From positions 3,162,501-3,226,500 of the forward strand of contig CP066886.1 of NCBI GenBank assembly GCA_016745315.1: a stretch of DNA of 64,000 nucleotides, written 5' to 3'. The notes below the pieces were generated by a model. The model saw only the letters and a list, made by a program, of their open reading frames with translations, did no database searches and had not been told where the DNA came from. Position 1 is the first letter of the stretch; every line of letters begins with the position of its first letter. Source of the stretch: Arthrospira sp. PCC 9108. GTDB lineage: Bacteria; Cyanobacteriota; Cyanobacteriia; Cyanobacteriales; Microcoleaceae. Of this stretch, positions 25,864-35,618 are shown one piece after another. The translations under genes and the position numbers were made by a program.

Positions 25864-27048
25864 ATGACCACTGTGCTTCGTGCTGTTCCTAAAGGATTTG
25901 TTAACACTCCAGCCATTGAAAGAATTACAGTTAGGGCGTTGCGGTATCTTCAATCAGGGTTTTCTGTGCATTTGCGCGGACCAGCGGGAACCGGAAAAAC
26001 TACCCTCGCCCTACATTTGGCAGATTTGCTTAATCGTCCGATTATGTTGATTTTTGGGGACGATGAACTCAAGTCCTCCGATATGATTGGTAATCAAACT
26101 GGTTACACCCGTAAAAAAGTGGTGGATAACTTTATCCACAGTGTAGTTAAATTAGAAGACTCACTCAAGCAAAACTGGATTGATTCCCGTTTAACCCTCG
26201 CCTGTCGCGAAGGATTTACCCTCGTTTATGATGAGTTTAACCGTTCCCGCCCTGAAGTCAATAACGTTCTGTTATCGGCTTTAGAGGAAAAACTATTAGT
26301 GCTGCCTCCCAATAACAGCCGTTCCGAATATATTAGGGTTAACCCCCATTTTCGGGCGATTTTTACATCTAATCCTGAAGAATACTGTGGCGTTTATAGC
26401 ACCCAGGATGCTTTACTTGATCGCCTCATTACCATGAATATGCCGGAACCGGACGAGGCTACCCAACAGGAAATCCTCATCCAAAAAGTTGCAGTTACAC
26501 CGGAAGAAGCCCAAACTATTGTAACATTAGTGCAGCAATTCCGAGAGGCTACCCATGCGATCGCCCCTAGTAAAATTCAGACGGTAGCCAGACAACAAAC
26601 TAACGCCGATAAAGCCTCTGGGTTGCGACCTAGTTTGATGCTAGCCAGAATATGTCAAGAACATAATATCCCTATTGTTCCCATTGACCCCGATTTTCAA
26701 GAGGTTTGCCGTGATATCCTCTTATCGCGCGCTATTGGAGATATTACTGAATTAGAAAGCCGACTTCATCAGATATTTGACCATTTATCAGGACTGGAAA
26801 ATGACCAGATTATCGCTTTACCCCCTAGGGAAGAATTGACCACTTCATCAGTACCTAATAATCTTTCCGATACCGAACAGAAAATCTATACTTATATCAA
26901 AGACTCTGATGGGGCGCGAGTCTCCGAAATTGAGATAGCTTTGGGGTTAAACAGGGTGCAAACTACTGATGCTTTGCGATCGCTGTTAAGAAAAAGTTAT
27001 TTGACACAACAGGATAATCGCCTGTTTGTTGTTTATGAGGGTGATTAA
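25864..27048 (+). CDS. gvpN: Gas vesicle AAA+ ATPase GvpN with C-terminal winged-helix extension
   Basis: A MoxR-type AAA+ protein needed for efficient vesicle enlargement. The Walker A GPAGTGKT lies at residues 39-46 and a Walker B-type segment is seen in TLVYDEFNRSRPEVNN; FTSNPEEYCGVYSTQDALLDRLITM is the sensor region. At 394 residues it is longer than many GvpN proteins. The last about 65 residues (LSDTEQKIYTYI... VQTTDALRSLLRK) look like a winged helix. Its stop overlaps the gvpJ start (TAATG), indicating coupled translation. Confidence 0.92.
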   Translation: MTTVLRAVPKGFVNTPAIERITVRALRYLQSGFSVHLRGPAGTGKTTLALHLADLLNRPIMLIFGDDELKSSDMIGNQTGYTRKKVVDNFIHSVVKLEDSLKQNWIDSRLTLACREGFTLVYDEFNRSRPEVNNVLLSALEEKLLVLPPNNSRSEYIRVNPHFRAIFTSNPEEYCGVYSTQDALLDRLITMNMPEPDEATQQEILIQKVAVTPEEAQTIVTLVQQFREATHAIAPSKIQTVARQQTNADKASGLRPSLMLARICQEHNIPIVPIDPDFQEVCRDILLSRAIGDITELESRLHQIFDHLSGLENDQIIALPPREELTTSSVPNNLSDTEQKIYTYIKDSDGARVSEIEIALGLNRVQTTDALRSLLRKSYLTQQDNRLFVVYEGD

Positions 27049-27431
27049 TGACATTACAATCACGTTCATCTAGTCCTCAGCGCGGAGTGCCGATGTCTAC
27101 CTCCGGTTCATCCCTCGCGGATATCCTAGAGAGGGTTTTGGATAAAGGCATAGTTATTGCTGGGGATATTTCCGTCTCGGTCGGGTCTACGGAATTGTTA
27201 AGTATCCGCATTCGTTTATTAATTGCTTCCGTAGATAAGGCTAAGGAAATTGGGATTAATTGGTGGGAAAGTGACCCTTATCTTAGTAGCCAGGCGCAGC
27301 AATTATCACAGTCTAATCAACAATTGTTAGAGGAGGTTAAACGACTACAGGAAGAAGTGCGATCGCTTAAAGCCTTGACCTCCCAATCATCACAGCCAGT
27401 CACTCCCCCTAACTCCGAAAATGATGATTAA
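27048..27431 (+). CDS. gvpJ: Gas vesicle protein GvpJ
   Basis: Minor GvpA-like protein thought to help nucleate or cap the vesicle. The GvpA-type core SSLADILERVLDKGIVIAGDISVSVGSTELLSIRIRLLIASVDKAKE occupies about residues 20-70. A coiled-coil-like tail follows (QLSQSNQQLLEEVKRLQEEVRSLKAL) and distinguishes GvpJ from GvpA. An internal ATG (MSTSGSSLAD) is a possible start. The last four bases overlap the end of the convergent ArsR gene. Confidence 0.92.
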   Translation: MTLQSRSSSPQRGVPMSTSGSSLADILERVLDKGIVIAGDISVSVGSTELLSIRIRLLIASVDKAKEIGINWWESDPYLSSQAQQLSQSNQQLLEEVKRLQEEVRSLKALTSQSSQPVTPPNSENDD

Positions 27432-27760
27432 TTTGAGCAAGGTAAAGCCGGAACCACTGGACTAAATCGCCGAAACTCCCCTAGATATTCTTCTAGGATA
27501 ATCATTTGACTCAGGTTAATGCTATAATATATCCATCGACCCTCTTGTCGTCCTTTGATTAATCCCACTTCTTTGAGCGTTTTGAGATGAAAGGACAGTT
27601 TCGACTGGCTAACCTCTAAGGTTTCGCAGATTTCGCACACGCATAATTCCTGGTGGCGTAAGAGTTCTATAATCTGAATCCGTAGGGGGTCAGATAGCGC
27701 GTGAAAGCTCAGGGAAATGTCTGTGTTGACCATTATTCGGAATCTTAACATATTCTCCAC
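27428..27760 (-). CDS. ArsR/SmtB-family winged-helix transcriptional regulator
   Basis: 110 residues; the core FHALSDPLRIQIIELLRHQELCVCEICETLEVSQSKLSFHLKTLKEVGLIKGRQEGRWIYYSI is a classic ArsR winged helix. It keeps ELCVCE, the alpha-3 cysteine motif used for arsenic/metal sensing. MVNTDISLSF at 27733 is an alternative start. No arsenical pump or reductase gene is adjacent; its target is unknown. It converges with gvpJ with a 4-bp overlap, so transcription from either could interfere with the other. Confidence 0.88.
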   Translation of the reverse strand: MENMLRFRIMVNTDISLSFHALSDPLRIQIIELLRHQELCVCEICETLEVSQSKLSFHLKTLKEVGLIKGRQEGRWIYYSINLSQMIILEEYLGEFRRFSPVVPALPCSN

Positions 27761-28265
27761 TTTAGCAAATTAATTGGCGGATTTCACACGCCTCACTTGT
27801 CCACAAAGTAGCCCAGCTAATATGTAAATTTTTGTAAACAAACCCATCATTTGGGGGGTATAGGTTGACTTATCCCTTGACCATGGGTTATTATTTTAAA
27901 TAATGGGAATACACCCAATTTTTTTCAGTTTTTTATACTCAATTATAAAAGACTATATCCAATATTATCACGGATTCGGGTTCTCGTCAACCCCTGGAAA
28001 GGCGGAAGGCGCACCAGTTTTTAAAAACATATCAGACAACCGGGGAAGGGAAAACTTGTGGGGTCCTACCGGACTTGATGAGATAGTGCTGCTAGGGGTT
28101 CCCCCCAACTCAAATCGCCCTATCCCTATGGCGGTTGATGAAGGTTAGACTCAGGGTAATCAGTAAGGTATCTCATACACTCGGCTGACCACCCTCCTCG
28201 CGAGTTGCGCCTGATATCTGATAATATGCCCTAGGAGTACCCCAGAACAAGTATTGGGGGAATTC
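27761..28265. other. Intergenic region with an unconvincing 81-codon frame
   Basis: Between the ArsR gene and the exported protein. A plus-strand frame at 27903-28148 ends in a Gly/Pro-rich segment (GRENLWGPTGLDEIVLLGVPPNSNRPIPMAVDEG). It has no ribosome-binding site or recognisable N-terminal domain; it may be the 3' remnant of a lost gene or a structured RNA. I can support neither. Confidence 0.2.
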
Positions 28266-28808
28266 ATGACTAAATATTTGTCGGATATTCAGAGGAAGAT
28301 TATGTTAAAGAAATTACCAGTTTTGGGGTTAATTATAGTTCTAATTGCTGGATTAGTGTTTGGCGTGGGTACAGCAGGGGTTTTAGCCGATACTTCTTTA
28401 CCACAACCCAATGATAATGGTGATTATATTGGCAATTCTAATCACCTATATTGGCAAGTAGTTGACCCTGACCCCAACGGCTTAAATTGTCGCATGGGTT
28501 CTGAGTCAATTAAGGAAGTATGGAACCCCGAAAAATCTGGTTTTCCTAGGATTATAAATTTCCCCGTGGTTGAACGTTTACAGACTGATGAGGTATTTAC
28601 TGGTAAGTTGAGTTATGGCGGGTTTATTGTAACTTTGGATTCTGATTTGAAACCCTGGATATATATTGAAGAAAAAGCTGACGCAACTCCCGCCAATTGT
28701 TTTGTTAGGGCTAATGATTTATTTATTAAACCCATCGAAAAACCTGCCCTAGAAGAAACCCTAGAAGAAACCCTAGAAGAAGTCGAGGAAGTTATCGACA
28801 ATGGATGA
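28266..28808 (+). CDS. Exported SH3-like domain protein of unknown function
   Basis: From the ATG at 28266 (preceded by GGGGGA) the protein has a basic N-terminus, a hydrophobic signal helix (LPVLGLIIVLIAGLVFGVG) and a likely cleavage site after VLA (AGVLA-DTSLP). The mature part contains DPNGLNCRMGSESIKEVW and two cysteines, resembling small secreted bacterial SH3-like modules. It ends with tandem acidic ALEETLEETLEEVEEV repeats. The ATG at 28302 (after AGGAAG) is an alternative start. Probably periplasmic; function unknown. Confidence 0.65.
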   Translation: MTKYLSDIQRKIMLKKLPVLGLIIVLIAGLVFGVGTAGVLADTSLPQPNDNGDYIGNSNHLYWQVVDPDPNGLNCRMGSESIKEVWNPEKSGFPRIINFPVVERLQTDEVFTGKLSYGGFIVTLDSDLKPWIYIEEKADATPANCFVRANDLFIKPIEKPALEETLEETLEEVEEVIDNG

Positions 28809-28873
28809 TTGATAATTATCTGATCAGGGAATGATCACCCCAGAATTACCAACTGACGCACCTCACACTACAG

Positions 28874-28889
28874 ACAAGGTATACCTTGT
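28874..28889. promoter_or_regulatory. Perfect 16-bp palindrome upstream of the hydrolase gene
   Basis: ACAAGGTATACCTTGT is a perfect inverted repeat without spacer, flanked by CAG and TTCTG that extend the symmetry imperfectly. It lies 92 bp before the hydrolase start and 66 bp after the preceding stop, with no T-run, so an operator is likelier than a terminator. The binding protein is unknown. Confidence 0.35.
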
Positions 28890-28980
28890 TTCTGCCATTC
28901 CCTGTTACTTATTAGCAATTCCGAATCATTCAGAATTGCTATAATTATTGATTATCAATTATTCAAGATTAACTGTTCCC

Positions 28981-29859
28981 ATGACAACAACTACCGTAGA
29001 AACTCAAACTTGGCTGTGGAAAGGGTTTCCTATCTGTTATAGCGCCGCTGGAGACACAGGACCAGCGGTAGTATTAATTCATGGGTTTGGTGCAAGTTGG
29101 GGACACTGGCGCAAAAATATCCCCGTTTTAGCTAATCAATGTCGGGTATTTGCGATCGACCTTTTGGGGTTTGGTGGGTCAGCTAAACCTTTACCCTGTA
29201 GTAGCCTATCTTATACCTTTGAAACTTGGGGTGATCAAGTGGCAGATTTTTGTCGGGAGGTGGTCGGAAGTCCGGCTTTTTTAGTGGGAAATTCTATTGG
29301 TTGTATTGTGGCTATGCAGGCGGCTGTCTCTCACCCAGAAATAGCGATCGCTGTAGGTTTATTAAATTGTTCTCTGCGACTATTGCACGATCGCAAAAGG
29401 GCAGAAATTGCCTGGTATCGGAGTCTCGGTGCAGCAGCAGCTCAAAAAGTGTTAGGTTTAAGATGGGTTAGTCAGCTATTTTTTCGACAAATTGCTACTC
29501 CCAAAACAGTCCGTAACATCCTCCTACAGGCTTATCGGCGCAAAGAAGCTGTCACCGATGAATTAGTTACCATGCTTCTCACTCCCGCAAATGAACCCAC
29601 TGCTGTCGATGTTTTTGTGGCTTTTACCACTTATTCTCAAGGACCTTTACCAGAAGATTTACTCCCCATTCTTCCCTGTCCGGCGATAATTTTATGGGGG
29701 ACAGAAGACCCATGGGAACCAATAAAACTTGGACAAGAATTAGCTAAATTTGACACAGTAAAACAGTTTATTCCTCTGGAGGGAGTTGGACATTGCCCCC
29801 AGGATGAAGCACCGGAGTTGGTTAACCCTATCCTGTTAAAATGGGTGTTAGATAGTTAA
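28981..29859 (+). CDS. Alpha/beta hydrolase fold protein
   Basis: 292 residues from the ATG at 28981 (MTTTTVETQTW); an upstream TTG at 28948 is less likely. It shows the oxyanion HGFGASWGHWRKN, the nucleophile elbow GNSIGC (Ser), the acid in WGTEDPWEP, and the catalytic His in GVGHCPQDEAP. The pattern is common in cyanobacterial hydrolases related to haloalkane dehalogenases and chlorophyll/lipid esterases. The substrate cannot be inferred. It stands alone between an exported protein and a convergent glycosyltransferase. Confidence 0.85.
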   Translation: MTTTTVETQTWLWKGFPICYSAAGDTGPAVVLIHGFGASWGHWRKNIPVLANQCRVFAIDLLGFGGSAKPLPCSSLSYTFETWGDQVADFCREVVGSPAFLVGNSIGCIVAMQAAVSHPEIAIAVGLLNCSLRLLHDRKRAEIAWYRSLGAAAAQKVLGLRWVSQLFFRQIATPKTVRNILLQAYRRKEAVTDELVTMLLTPANEPTAVDVFVAFTTYSQGPLPEDLLPILPCPAIILWGTEDPWEPIKLGQELAKFDTVKQFIPLEGVGHCPQDEAPELVNPILLKWVLDS

Positions 29860-29878
29860 CAGTTTATCTAACAGTTTA

Positions 29879-29912
29879 TCCCCCCTATATTCACTGACAT
29901 GGGGGGGATTTA
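29879..29912. terminator. Bidirectional terminator-like hairpin between convergent genes
   Basis: ATCCCCCC ... GGGGGGAT forms an 8-bp stem with an AT-containing loop of about 16 nt, followed on the plus strand by TTATTT. It lies between the hydrolase gene and the convergent glycosyltransferase gene. Confidence 0.55.
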
Positions 29913-29915
29913 TTT

Positions 29916-31526
29916 CTAGGGATTATTAAACAGTTCCGGGACTCGTTGCTGGAGTTGTCTGTTTAACTCTGGGAGGCGATCGCACATTTCTAAATACCAG
30001 CGGTGACGCTGTTGGTAATGGTGACAAAGTAGGCGATTTTGTTTAACCCAATTATAGGCATTATCCGCAATTTGGCGGCGTAAGGTATGGTTATTAATTA
30101 GGCGGTTGAGTTGGGTTTCAAATTCTCGGATCGTCCGATAAATTAACCCGGTTTTTTCCGGCTGAATAGATAATTCATAAACCGTAGGACTGGCGAGGAC
30201 GGCTACCCCATTACCCGCACATTCTAGGAATTTTAAATCTGATTTCATCATATTAACTGCTGTCGGGGTCAGGGGAAGTAAGGCTATGTCGCAGTTTTGC
30301 AGAATTTCTAAATAGCGGTTATACTGACAGAAAGGTTCAAAGGTTTTTTGGTCGGTGGCTAAGGCTTCAAAAAATTGGCGATCGTGAACTACTCGCACCA
30401 GGACTCGACCGGAATTGGCTGATAAAACTTTATTTAGAGATGCCATAATGGGGTCCCAGTCCTTCTCGCGGTTTAATGCGCCAAAAAATAGACTGATTTT
30501 CTCGTTGTCATAGTTATGGCGTGGGGGGGAAACTTCGGTTAGTTGGTTAGGGAAAACAGCTACATTAGGATTAAATTGTTGCAGAAATACTCCTAAAGGT
30601 TTGGTGGAAGTTTGGACACCGTGACAGCCTCGATAACTTAGATAATTATGCTCTGCATATTCTCGGCGACGCAGGGGGTTATCGTCAATTTCAGCAATGA
30701 TTAAATAGTTTTCCTGTAGTAGTCTTTTCAGCACGGAAAGATGTTCTCGCGCTGACATGATGGTGCGCTGCCAGATGAAAATTTTGGCTTCCTGTGGTAT
30801 AGTTGGTATAATTATCGCTGACCTGACTGAAGCAAAGGTGCGGACTCCGGGAATGGTGGCACTAAAGCGATCGGGATCTAAAACTCGAATGCGATCGCAC
30901 CCCGTTGGTGCCATGATTGCTGTTTGGATTAATAGCCGTTTTGGGGGGTTACTCGACTTTATACCCCGCACTAGATAGTTTTCCGCTACCGTTTGCGCTC
31001 TATACTCTTTCAGGTAGACAACAGTAGAGGGATTAGTTGATTTCAGTCTCTCTAAAAACTGGTTAAACTCCCAACTGCGATCGCCTTTTGTCCGCACTTC
31101 ATAGATATATAATCCCGCTCGATTAAAATGCGATCGGATTTCCTGTAAACTTAAACCTACATCCGACAACTGTGGCTTATCCAACGCTAAACTAACTAGC
31201 CGCCGCCAGTATTCGCTGTTAGGAATATCAGCGATAAATTGACCGTTAGGTTTCAGCCAGACACTGTAATCATTTACCAGTTTACCAAAATCATGCCCTG
31301 GAAAATTGACACAGGTATAAACCAAAACATCTATCTTCCCAAGATAATCACAAATTGTGCTTTTTGTCAAGTCCTGATCGGGAGAAATCTGCCAATATTG
31401 ACATTCTGGGTTATTCCGCAGATAGGCTGACTTCTTCATATCTGGGTTAAGGCGATCGCTAATTTCAACAATGACGCGGGCATCTACAGGTAACACCCTC
31501 AACAATTCCGAATTCAATGTCTTCAC
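29916..31526 (-). CDS. Glycosyltransferase (GT4-like) with N-terminal methyltransferase-like region
   Basis: 536 residues. Residues 1-200 look like a degenerate class I methyltransferase fold (VIVEISDRLNPDMKKSAYLR, GKIDVLVYTCVNF, FIADIPNSEYW, LSLQEIRSHFNRAGLYIYEV). The C-terminal half resembles a GT-B glycosyltransferase: LIIAEIDDNPLRRREYAEHN, SLFFGALNREKDWDPIM, DIALLPLTPTAVNMMKSDLKFLECAGNGVAVLASPTVY. It probably decorates a polysaccharide or protein. It converges with the hydrolase and is divergent from the 1147-residue enzyme. Confidence 0.7.
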   Translation of the reverse strand: MKTLNSELLRVLPVDARVIVEISDRLNPDMKKSAYLRNNPECQYWQISPDQDLTKSTICDYLGKIDVLVYTCVNFPGHDFGKLVNDYSVWLKPNGQFIADIPNSEYWRRLVSLALDKPQLSDVGLSLQEIRSHFNRAGLYIYEVRTKGDRSWEFNQFLERLKSTNPSTVVYLKEYRAQTVAENYLVRGIKSSNPPKRLLIQTAIMAPTGCDRIRVLDPDRFSATIPGVRTFASVRSAIIIPTIPQEAKIFIWQRTIMSAREHLSVLKRLLQENYLIIAEIDDNPLRRREYAEHNYLSYRGCHGVQTSTKPLGVFLQQFNPNVAVFPNQLTEVSPPRHNYDNEKISLFFGALNREKDWDPIMASLNKVLSANSGRVLVRVVHDRQFFEALATDQKTFEPFCQYNRYLEILQNCDIALLPLTPTAVNMMKSDLKFLECAGNGVAVLASPTVYELSIQPEKTGLIYRTIREFETQLNRLINNHTLRRQIADNAYNWVKQNRLLCHHYQQRHRWYLEMCDRLPELNRQLQQRVPELFNNP

Positions 31527-32010
31527 CCAATGATTGTTTAAACTCTAATCTTCTTGGCTATAGGTTCGCCAAAATCTTGTCAATTTAGACACAGTTGATA
31601 ACCATTGTAGCATCGGTGACAGATTCGGGAGCCTCTCGCAGGAGGAACCCATCAAAAATTCCCCATGGCTAATGTAAGTGATAGATAAATTTCGAGGCGA
31701 TCGTCTCCTTTAATTTTCCAGACACCCATATATTGGCGGGTGTATATAATCAGCCTATCCCTCATTAATTATCATCATTGAATAGCCCACCTATTTCCGG
31801 TGGCGGGTCAAGTAGTTTGTCCGTGAGTGTCTAAGTATTGGGGAACCCCAAAATTCAGTAGAAACCAACCTGCTGAAATCATACCATCACAATTAAAGTA
31901 GATCGTGATTAGAGACAGTTGTCATATAATAGATGATCAGGTATCTCCCCTGCTCAAAACCCATGGACAGAGAAGAGAGTATCCTTAGTGATTAATGCAA
32001 TTGGTAAATT
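31527..32010. other. Divergent intergenic region between two glycosyltransferase genes
   Basis: 484 bp without a credible gene. It contains a small inverted repeat (ACACCC...GGGTGT near 31720-31745) and AT-rich segments such as TATATAAT; promoters for both divergent genes are expected here, but no pair is close to consensus. Confidence 0.4.
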
Positions 32011-35000
32011 ATGCAGTGTAAAATTTGTGCCTCTGCTACCATATCCTTCGGTCAAACCATAGTTTTGAACCGATATAATGTTAACTATTTTCAATGCCAG
32101 AATTGCGGATTTGTGCAAACCGAAAATCCCTACTGGTTACCAGAAGCCTATAATCAACCCATTGCTAACAGCGACGATGGTTTAGTTTTCCGTAATCTCA
32201 TGTTAGCTCAACTAGCCAGCCAAATCATCACCCATTTTTTTAATCCCGATAGTCAGTTTCTCGACTATGGAGGCGGTTACGGTTTATTAGTGCGGCTCAT
32301 GCGAGATATCCGATTTAAATTTCACTGGTATGATAGCTTCTGTCCCAACCTATTAGCTACCGGGCTAGAAGCCAATTTAAACCCAGACCAACCCTATGAA
32401 CTCATCACCGCATTTGAATTATTGGAACACTTTGCTAACCCCCTAGATGAAATCAACAAGATCCTGAAATTATCCAAAAATATTCTCTTCTCAACCGAAC
32501 TTCTCCCCCCCCATAATCCCCAGCCTGGTCAGTGGTGGTATTATGCACCCCAGGAAGGACAGCATATAGCTTTTTACACCCCAAAGTCATTAGAAATAAT
32601 CGCCCAAAAATTCGGCTTGAATATTTACTCTAACGGTTCATCCCTACACCTATTAACCGAGAAAGTTATCCCCCCCGGAGAATTTACCAAAATCGCTCAA
32701 TATAACGCCCCCAATTTGCGAAAAATATTGTGGTCTTCCCGTAGCTATAGCCAAACTTTAGCCAAATTAGAAACAGTCGCACCCTCCCCAAAACCGAAAG
32801 TTATTACTCCCGAATTAGGTGTTAATGTCGCTGGCTTTGTTAATGGAGAATTTGGCATTGGTGAAGGAGTACGCGCCACCTTGAGAGCTATGGAAGCCGT
32901 TAACTTAAATGTGGCAATTAATAACTTTACTGGGAGTCCTCACCGTAAACAAGATCATAGCTTTGAAAATTTTACTTCCGCACATCCTTATCCCATCAAC
33001 CTAATTCAAATTAATGCTAATGATGTGCTGAGATTTGCTCAACTTGTCGGCGCTGACTATTTTAAAAATCGATATAATATTGGTTTCTGGGCGTGGGAAT
33101 TACCAGAGTTTCCCCCAGAGTGGGTTAAAGCATTTTCACTATTTCACGAAATCTGGACTTATAGTGATTATTGTGTCTCTGCTATTCGGCGGGTGTCGCC
33201 AATTCCCGTAATTAAAATGATGCCTACCGTCTCACTTCCAGAGGTGACTTTAAGTCGGGAACAGTTATCAATTCCCCCCGATAAGTTTATCTTTTTATTT
33301 ATGTTTGATTTCTATAGCCGCATGGCACGCAAAAATCCCTTGGCGGTGGTGGAAGCCTTTAAAACCGCTTTCGGAAATCATCCTACTAATGTGGTGTTAA
33401 TCTTAAAGTGTTCTAACTCTGATCGTTTCCCCAAAGAAAGAAATCACCTTTTTCAAGCGATCGCTAATTGTTCAGCCATTCAAATTATTGATGGCTATTT
33501 ATCACGGGAAGAAATTAACGGCTTAGTTTATAACTGTGATTGTTATATTTCCTTACATCGTTCCGAGGGTTTTGGTTTAACCATGGCGGAAGCAATGTTT
33601 TATGGTAAACCCGTCATAGCTACTGGCTATTCTTCCAATACGGAATTTATGAATTTAGCCAATAGTTTTTTGGTCAAATATCGACGAGTTTTAATTGACC
33701 AAACAGACGGACCCTATCGACCGGGGAATGTGTGGGCTGCTCCCAACATTAAACAGGCGGCTGAGTTAATGCAATATGTCGTTAATCACCCAGAAGCTGC
33801 TTCCCAAATTGGTCAGCAAGCCGCTACTGATATCAGAACCAAATTAAGTCCTCAAACTATCGGCGATCGCATTTTTTCTCGCCTCCAAATTATCCAAAAT
33901 GCTACCCAAAACTTTACTGATATACGTTCAGTTCCAATTAGGGAATTTTCACCGGAAACTACAACTCCTCCCTTGGTCAGTATTTGCATTCCCACCTACA
34001 ACGGCGAAACCTTTATTAAAGACGCAATTCTCAGCGCCTTAAACCAGACCTATAGTAATTGTGAAATTATCCTAGCTGATGATGGTTCCATAGATGATAC
34101 TATAGCGATCGCCAAATCTTCGCAAGCCTCATCATTTATCCCTTTTCGTATCCTCACTCATATTAACTATGGTTTAGTTGATAACCTCAATTTCTGTATT
34201 TCCCAAGCTCAAGGAAAATATGTTAAATTCCTATTCCAAGATGATACCCTTGAACCCAACTGTATAGAACAACTCGTGGCTATGGCTGAAGCCAACCCAG
34301 AAATTGGGTTAGTTTTCTCCCGCCGCCATATTATCCTTGATGATAATTCCCAGACTCATCCCCAATGTCAAGCCGCCTATAAAGGAACCCAAAACCTCCA
34401 TCAAGACTGGTCAAACTTAAAAACCATTCAACCCGGTTCCCAATTATTATCAGACCCTAAATGCTTCCGAGGTCGGTTAAATAAAATCGGCGAACCGACA
34501 ACTGTTTTAATTCGGCGTAATGTCTTTTCTCAATTAGGAGGATTTGACCCCGACCTACATCAATTATTAGATGCAGATATGTGGTTTAGAATTATGGCAG
34601 ATTATCAAATAGCCTTTGTTGATCAAGCCTTATCTACCCTACGAATTCATCGCCAACAACAAACTCAACTCAATATTATTGCTGGTGAGAATATCCGAGA
34701 CTATAGCCGACTATATCGGAAAATTATTATTGACCCTGACTATCGGTTTTTGGCGTTAAATATCAAAGAATATATCTTTCAACAACTGTTGTCTAAGTCT
34801 CCCCAAGATTATCTAAACTTAGCCGAAGAATTGGTTAATCAATATCGTCATAACCCCCACCATCAACCTACCCAGCAACACCTTCGACTCCTGCGAAAAA
34901 TGACGGCGATCATCTGGCTTAAATCTCAGGCTGTTTCCTTGCAAAAATTATCTGATGGTGTTCAAGGAAAAGTGCATAAAATTCTCCTTAATAGTGGTAT

Positions 35001-35454
35001 CCGTGAGTTGACATTGACCAACAGCGAATCTGAGTTTGTGGAATCATTGAAAATTCGGGTTTCTCAGGGATTTTCTGTTGAAAATGGTTGTCAATCTTGG
35101 TTGGCTGCTATGCTATATAAGCCGGCTTATCAATTGGGGATAAATTATCATAATGCGGTGATTCCTAATTATTTATTTGAGGATTTTCTGAAATTCATTT
35201 TCTCCCCTAGTTACCAATTTGCTGATGAAAAAGATAGGGCTGATTATGTCAATTTTACTCGCGGGGTCTGGAAATACTTAAAACGCCATATTGACGAATC
35301 ACCTTCCCAAGTCAGTCTCTGGGTTTATGTGGCTAAAATTGCTTTGGAATTATGGGATGAACGACCTTTGATTAACCTTAATCAAGATATCAGTGAAATA
35401 TTGAGCGATCGCCATGGGGTTTGGGTTTTTTATAGTCGTCACAATAACCCCTAA
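32011..35454 (+). CDS. Three-module methyltransferase-GT4-GT2 glycan enzyme
   Basis: 1147 residues. Residues 1-240: zinc-ribbon (CKIC...CQNCGFVQTENPYW) and SAM methyltransferase-like domain (FLDYGGGYGLLVRLM, ITAFELLEHFANP). About 270-640: GT4-type transferase (GFVNGEFGIGEGVRATLRAM, NIGFWAWELPEFPPEWVKAF, SLHRSEGFGLTMAEAMFYGKPV with the ExE-type donor motif). About 654-900: GT2 transferase (SICIPTYNGETFIKDAILSA, LADDGSIDDT, FQDDTLEP, LLDADMWFRI). The rest is helical and unassigned. It may build a modified oligosaccharide in one chain. The final codons lie at the start of the 567-bp tandem repeat. Confidence 0.88.
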   Translation: MQCKICASATISFGQTIVLNRYNVNYFQCQNCGFVQTENPYWLPEAYNQPIANSDDGLVFRNLMLAQLASQIITHFFNPDSQFLDYGGGYGLLVRLMRDIRFKFHWYDSFCPNLLATGLEANLNPDQPYELITAFELLEHFANPLDEINKILKLSKNILFSTELLPPHNPQPGQWWYYAPQEGQHIAFYTPKSLEIIAQKFGLNIYSNGSSLHLLTEKVIPPGEFTKIAQYNAPNLRKILWSSRSYSQTLAKLETVAPSPKPKVITPELGVNVAGFVNGEFGIGEGVRATLRAMEAVNLNVAINNFTGSPHRKQDHSFENFTSAHPYPINLIQINANDVLRFAQLVGADYFKNRYNIGFWAWELPEFPPEWVKAFSLFHEIWTYSDYCVSAIRRVSPIPVIKMMPTVSLPEVTLSREQLSIPPDKFIFLFMFDFYSRMARKNPLAVVEAFKTAFGNHPTNVVLILKCSNSDRFPKERNHLFQAIANCSAIQIIDGYLSREEINGLVYNCDCYISLHRSEGFGLTMAEAMFYGKPVIATGYSSNTEFMNLANSFLVKYRRVLIDQTDGPYRPGNVWAAPNIKQAAELMQYVVNHPEAASQIGQQAATDIRTKLSPQTIGDRIFSRLQIIQNATQNFTDIRSVPIREFSPETTTPPLVSICIPTYNGETFIKDAILSALNQTYSNCEIILADDGSIDDTIAIAKSSQASSFIPFRILTHINYGLVDNLNFCISQAQGKYVKFLFQDDTLEPNCIEQLVAMAEANPEIGLVFSRRHIILDDNSQTHPQCQAAYKGTQNLHQDWSNLKTIQPGSQLLSDPKCFRGRLNKIGEPTTVLIRRNVFSQLGGFDPDLHQLLDADMWFRIMADYQIAFVDQALSTLRIHRQQQTQLNIIAGENIRDYSRLYRKIIIDPDYRFLALNIKEYIFQQLLSKSPQDYLNLAEELVNQYRHNPHHQPTQQHLRLLRKMTAIIWLKSQAVSLQKLSDGVQGKVHKILLNSGIRELTLTNSESEFVESLKIRVSQGFSVENGCQSWLAAMLYKPAYQLGINYHNAVIPNYLFEDFLKFIFSPSYQFADEKDRADYVNFTRGVWKYLKRHIDESPSQVSLWVYVAKIALELWDERPLINLNQDISEILSDRHGVWVFYSRHNNP

Positions 35455-35590
35455 TTTTTGCCGCCAATTATCCCATAATTCGGCTTTAACAGGCTTTCAA
35501 TTAATCACCAATTATCGGTTAATTGTCATTGCTTAAACTCCACAAAATCGGCTTTTATCTTATTGTCTGAAAACTTTATTTTTGAGGCAC

Positions 35591-35618
35591 TTGACATTAT
35601 AATTAAATTTTGTACAAT
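35591..35618 (+). promoter_or_regulatory. Strong promoter-like motif, repeat copy 1
   Basis: TTGACA at 35591-35596 and TACAAT at 35613-35618, separated by a 16-bp AT-rich spacer, reading towards the secretion operon. Confidence 0.6.

Noticed and set aside
27903..28148. Possible TnpB C-terminal remnant
   Set aside because: Only a Gly/Pro-rich ending resembles such tails; no zinc-ribbon cysteines or RuvC motif is visible.
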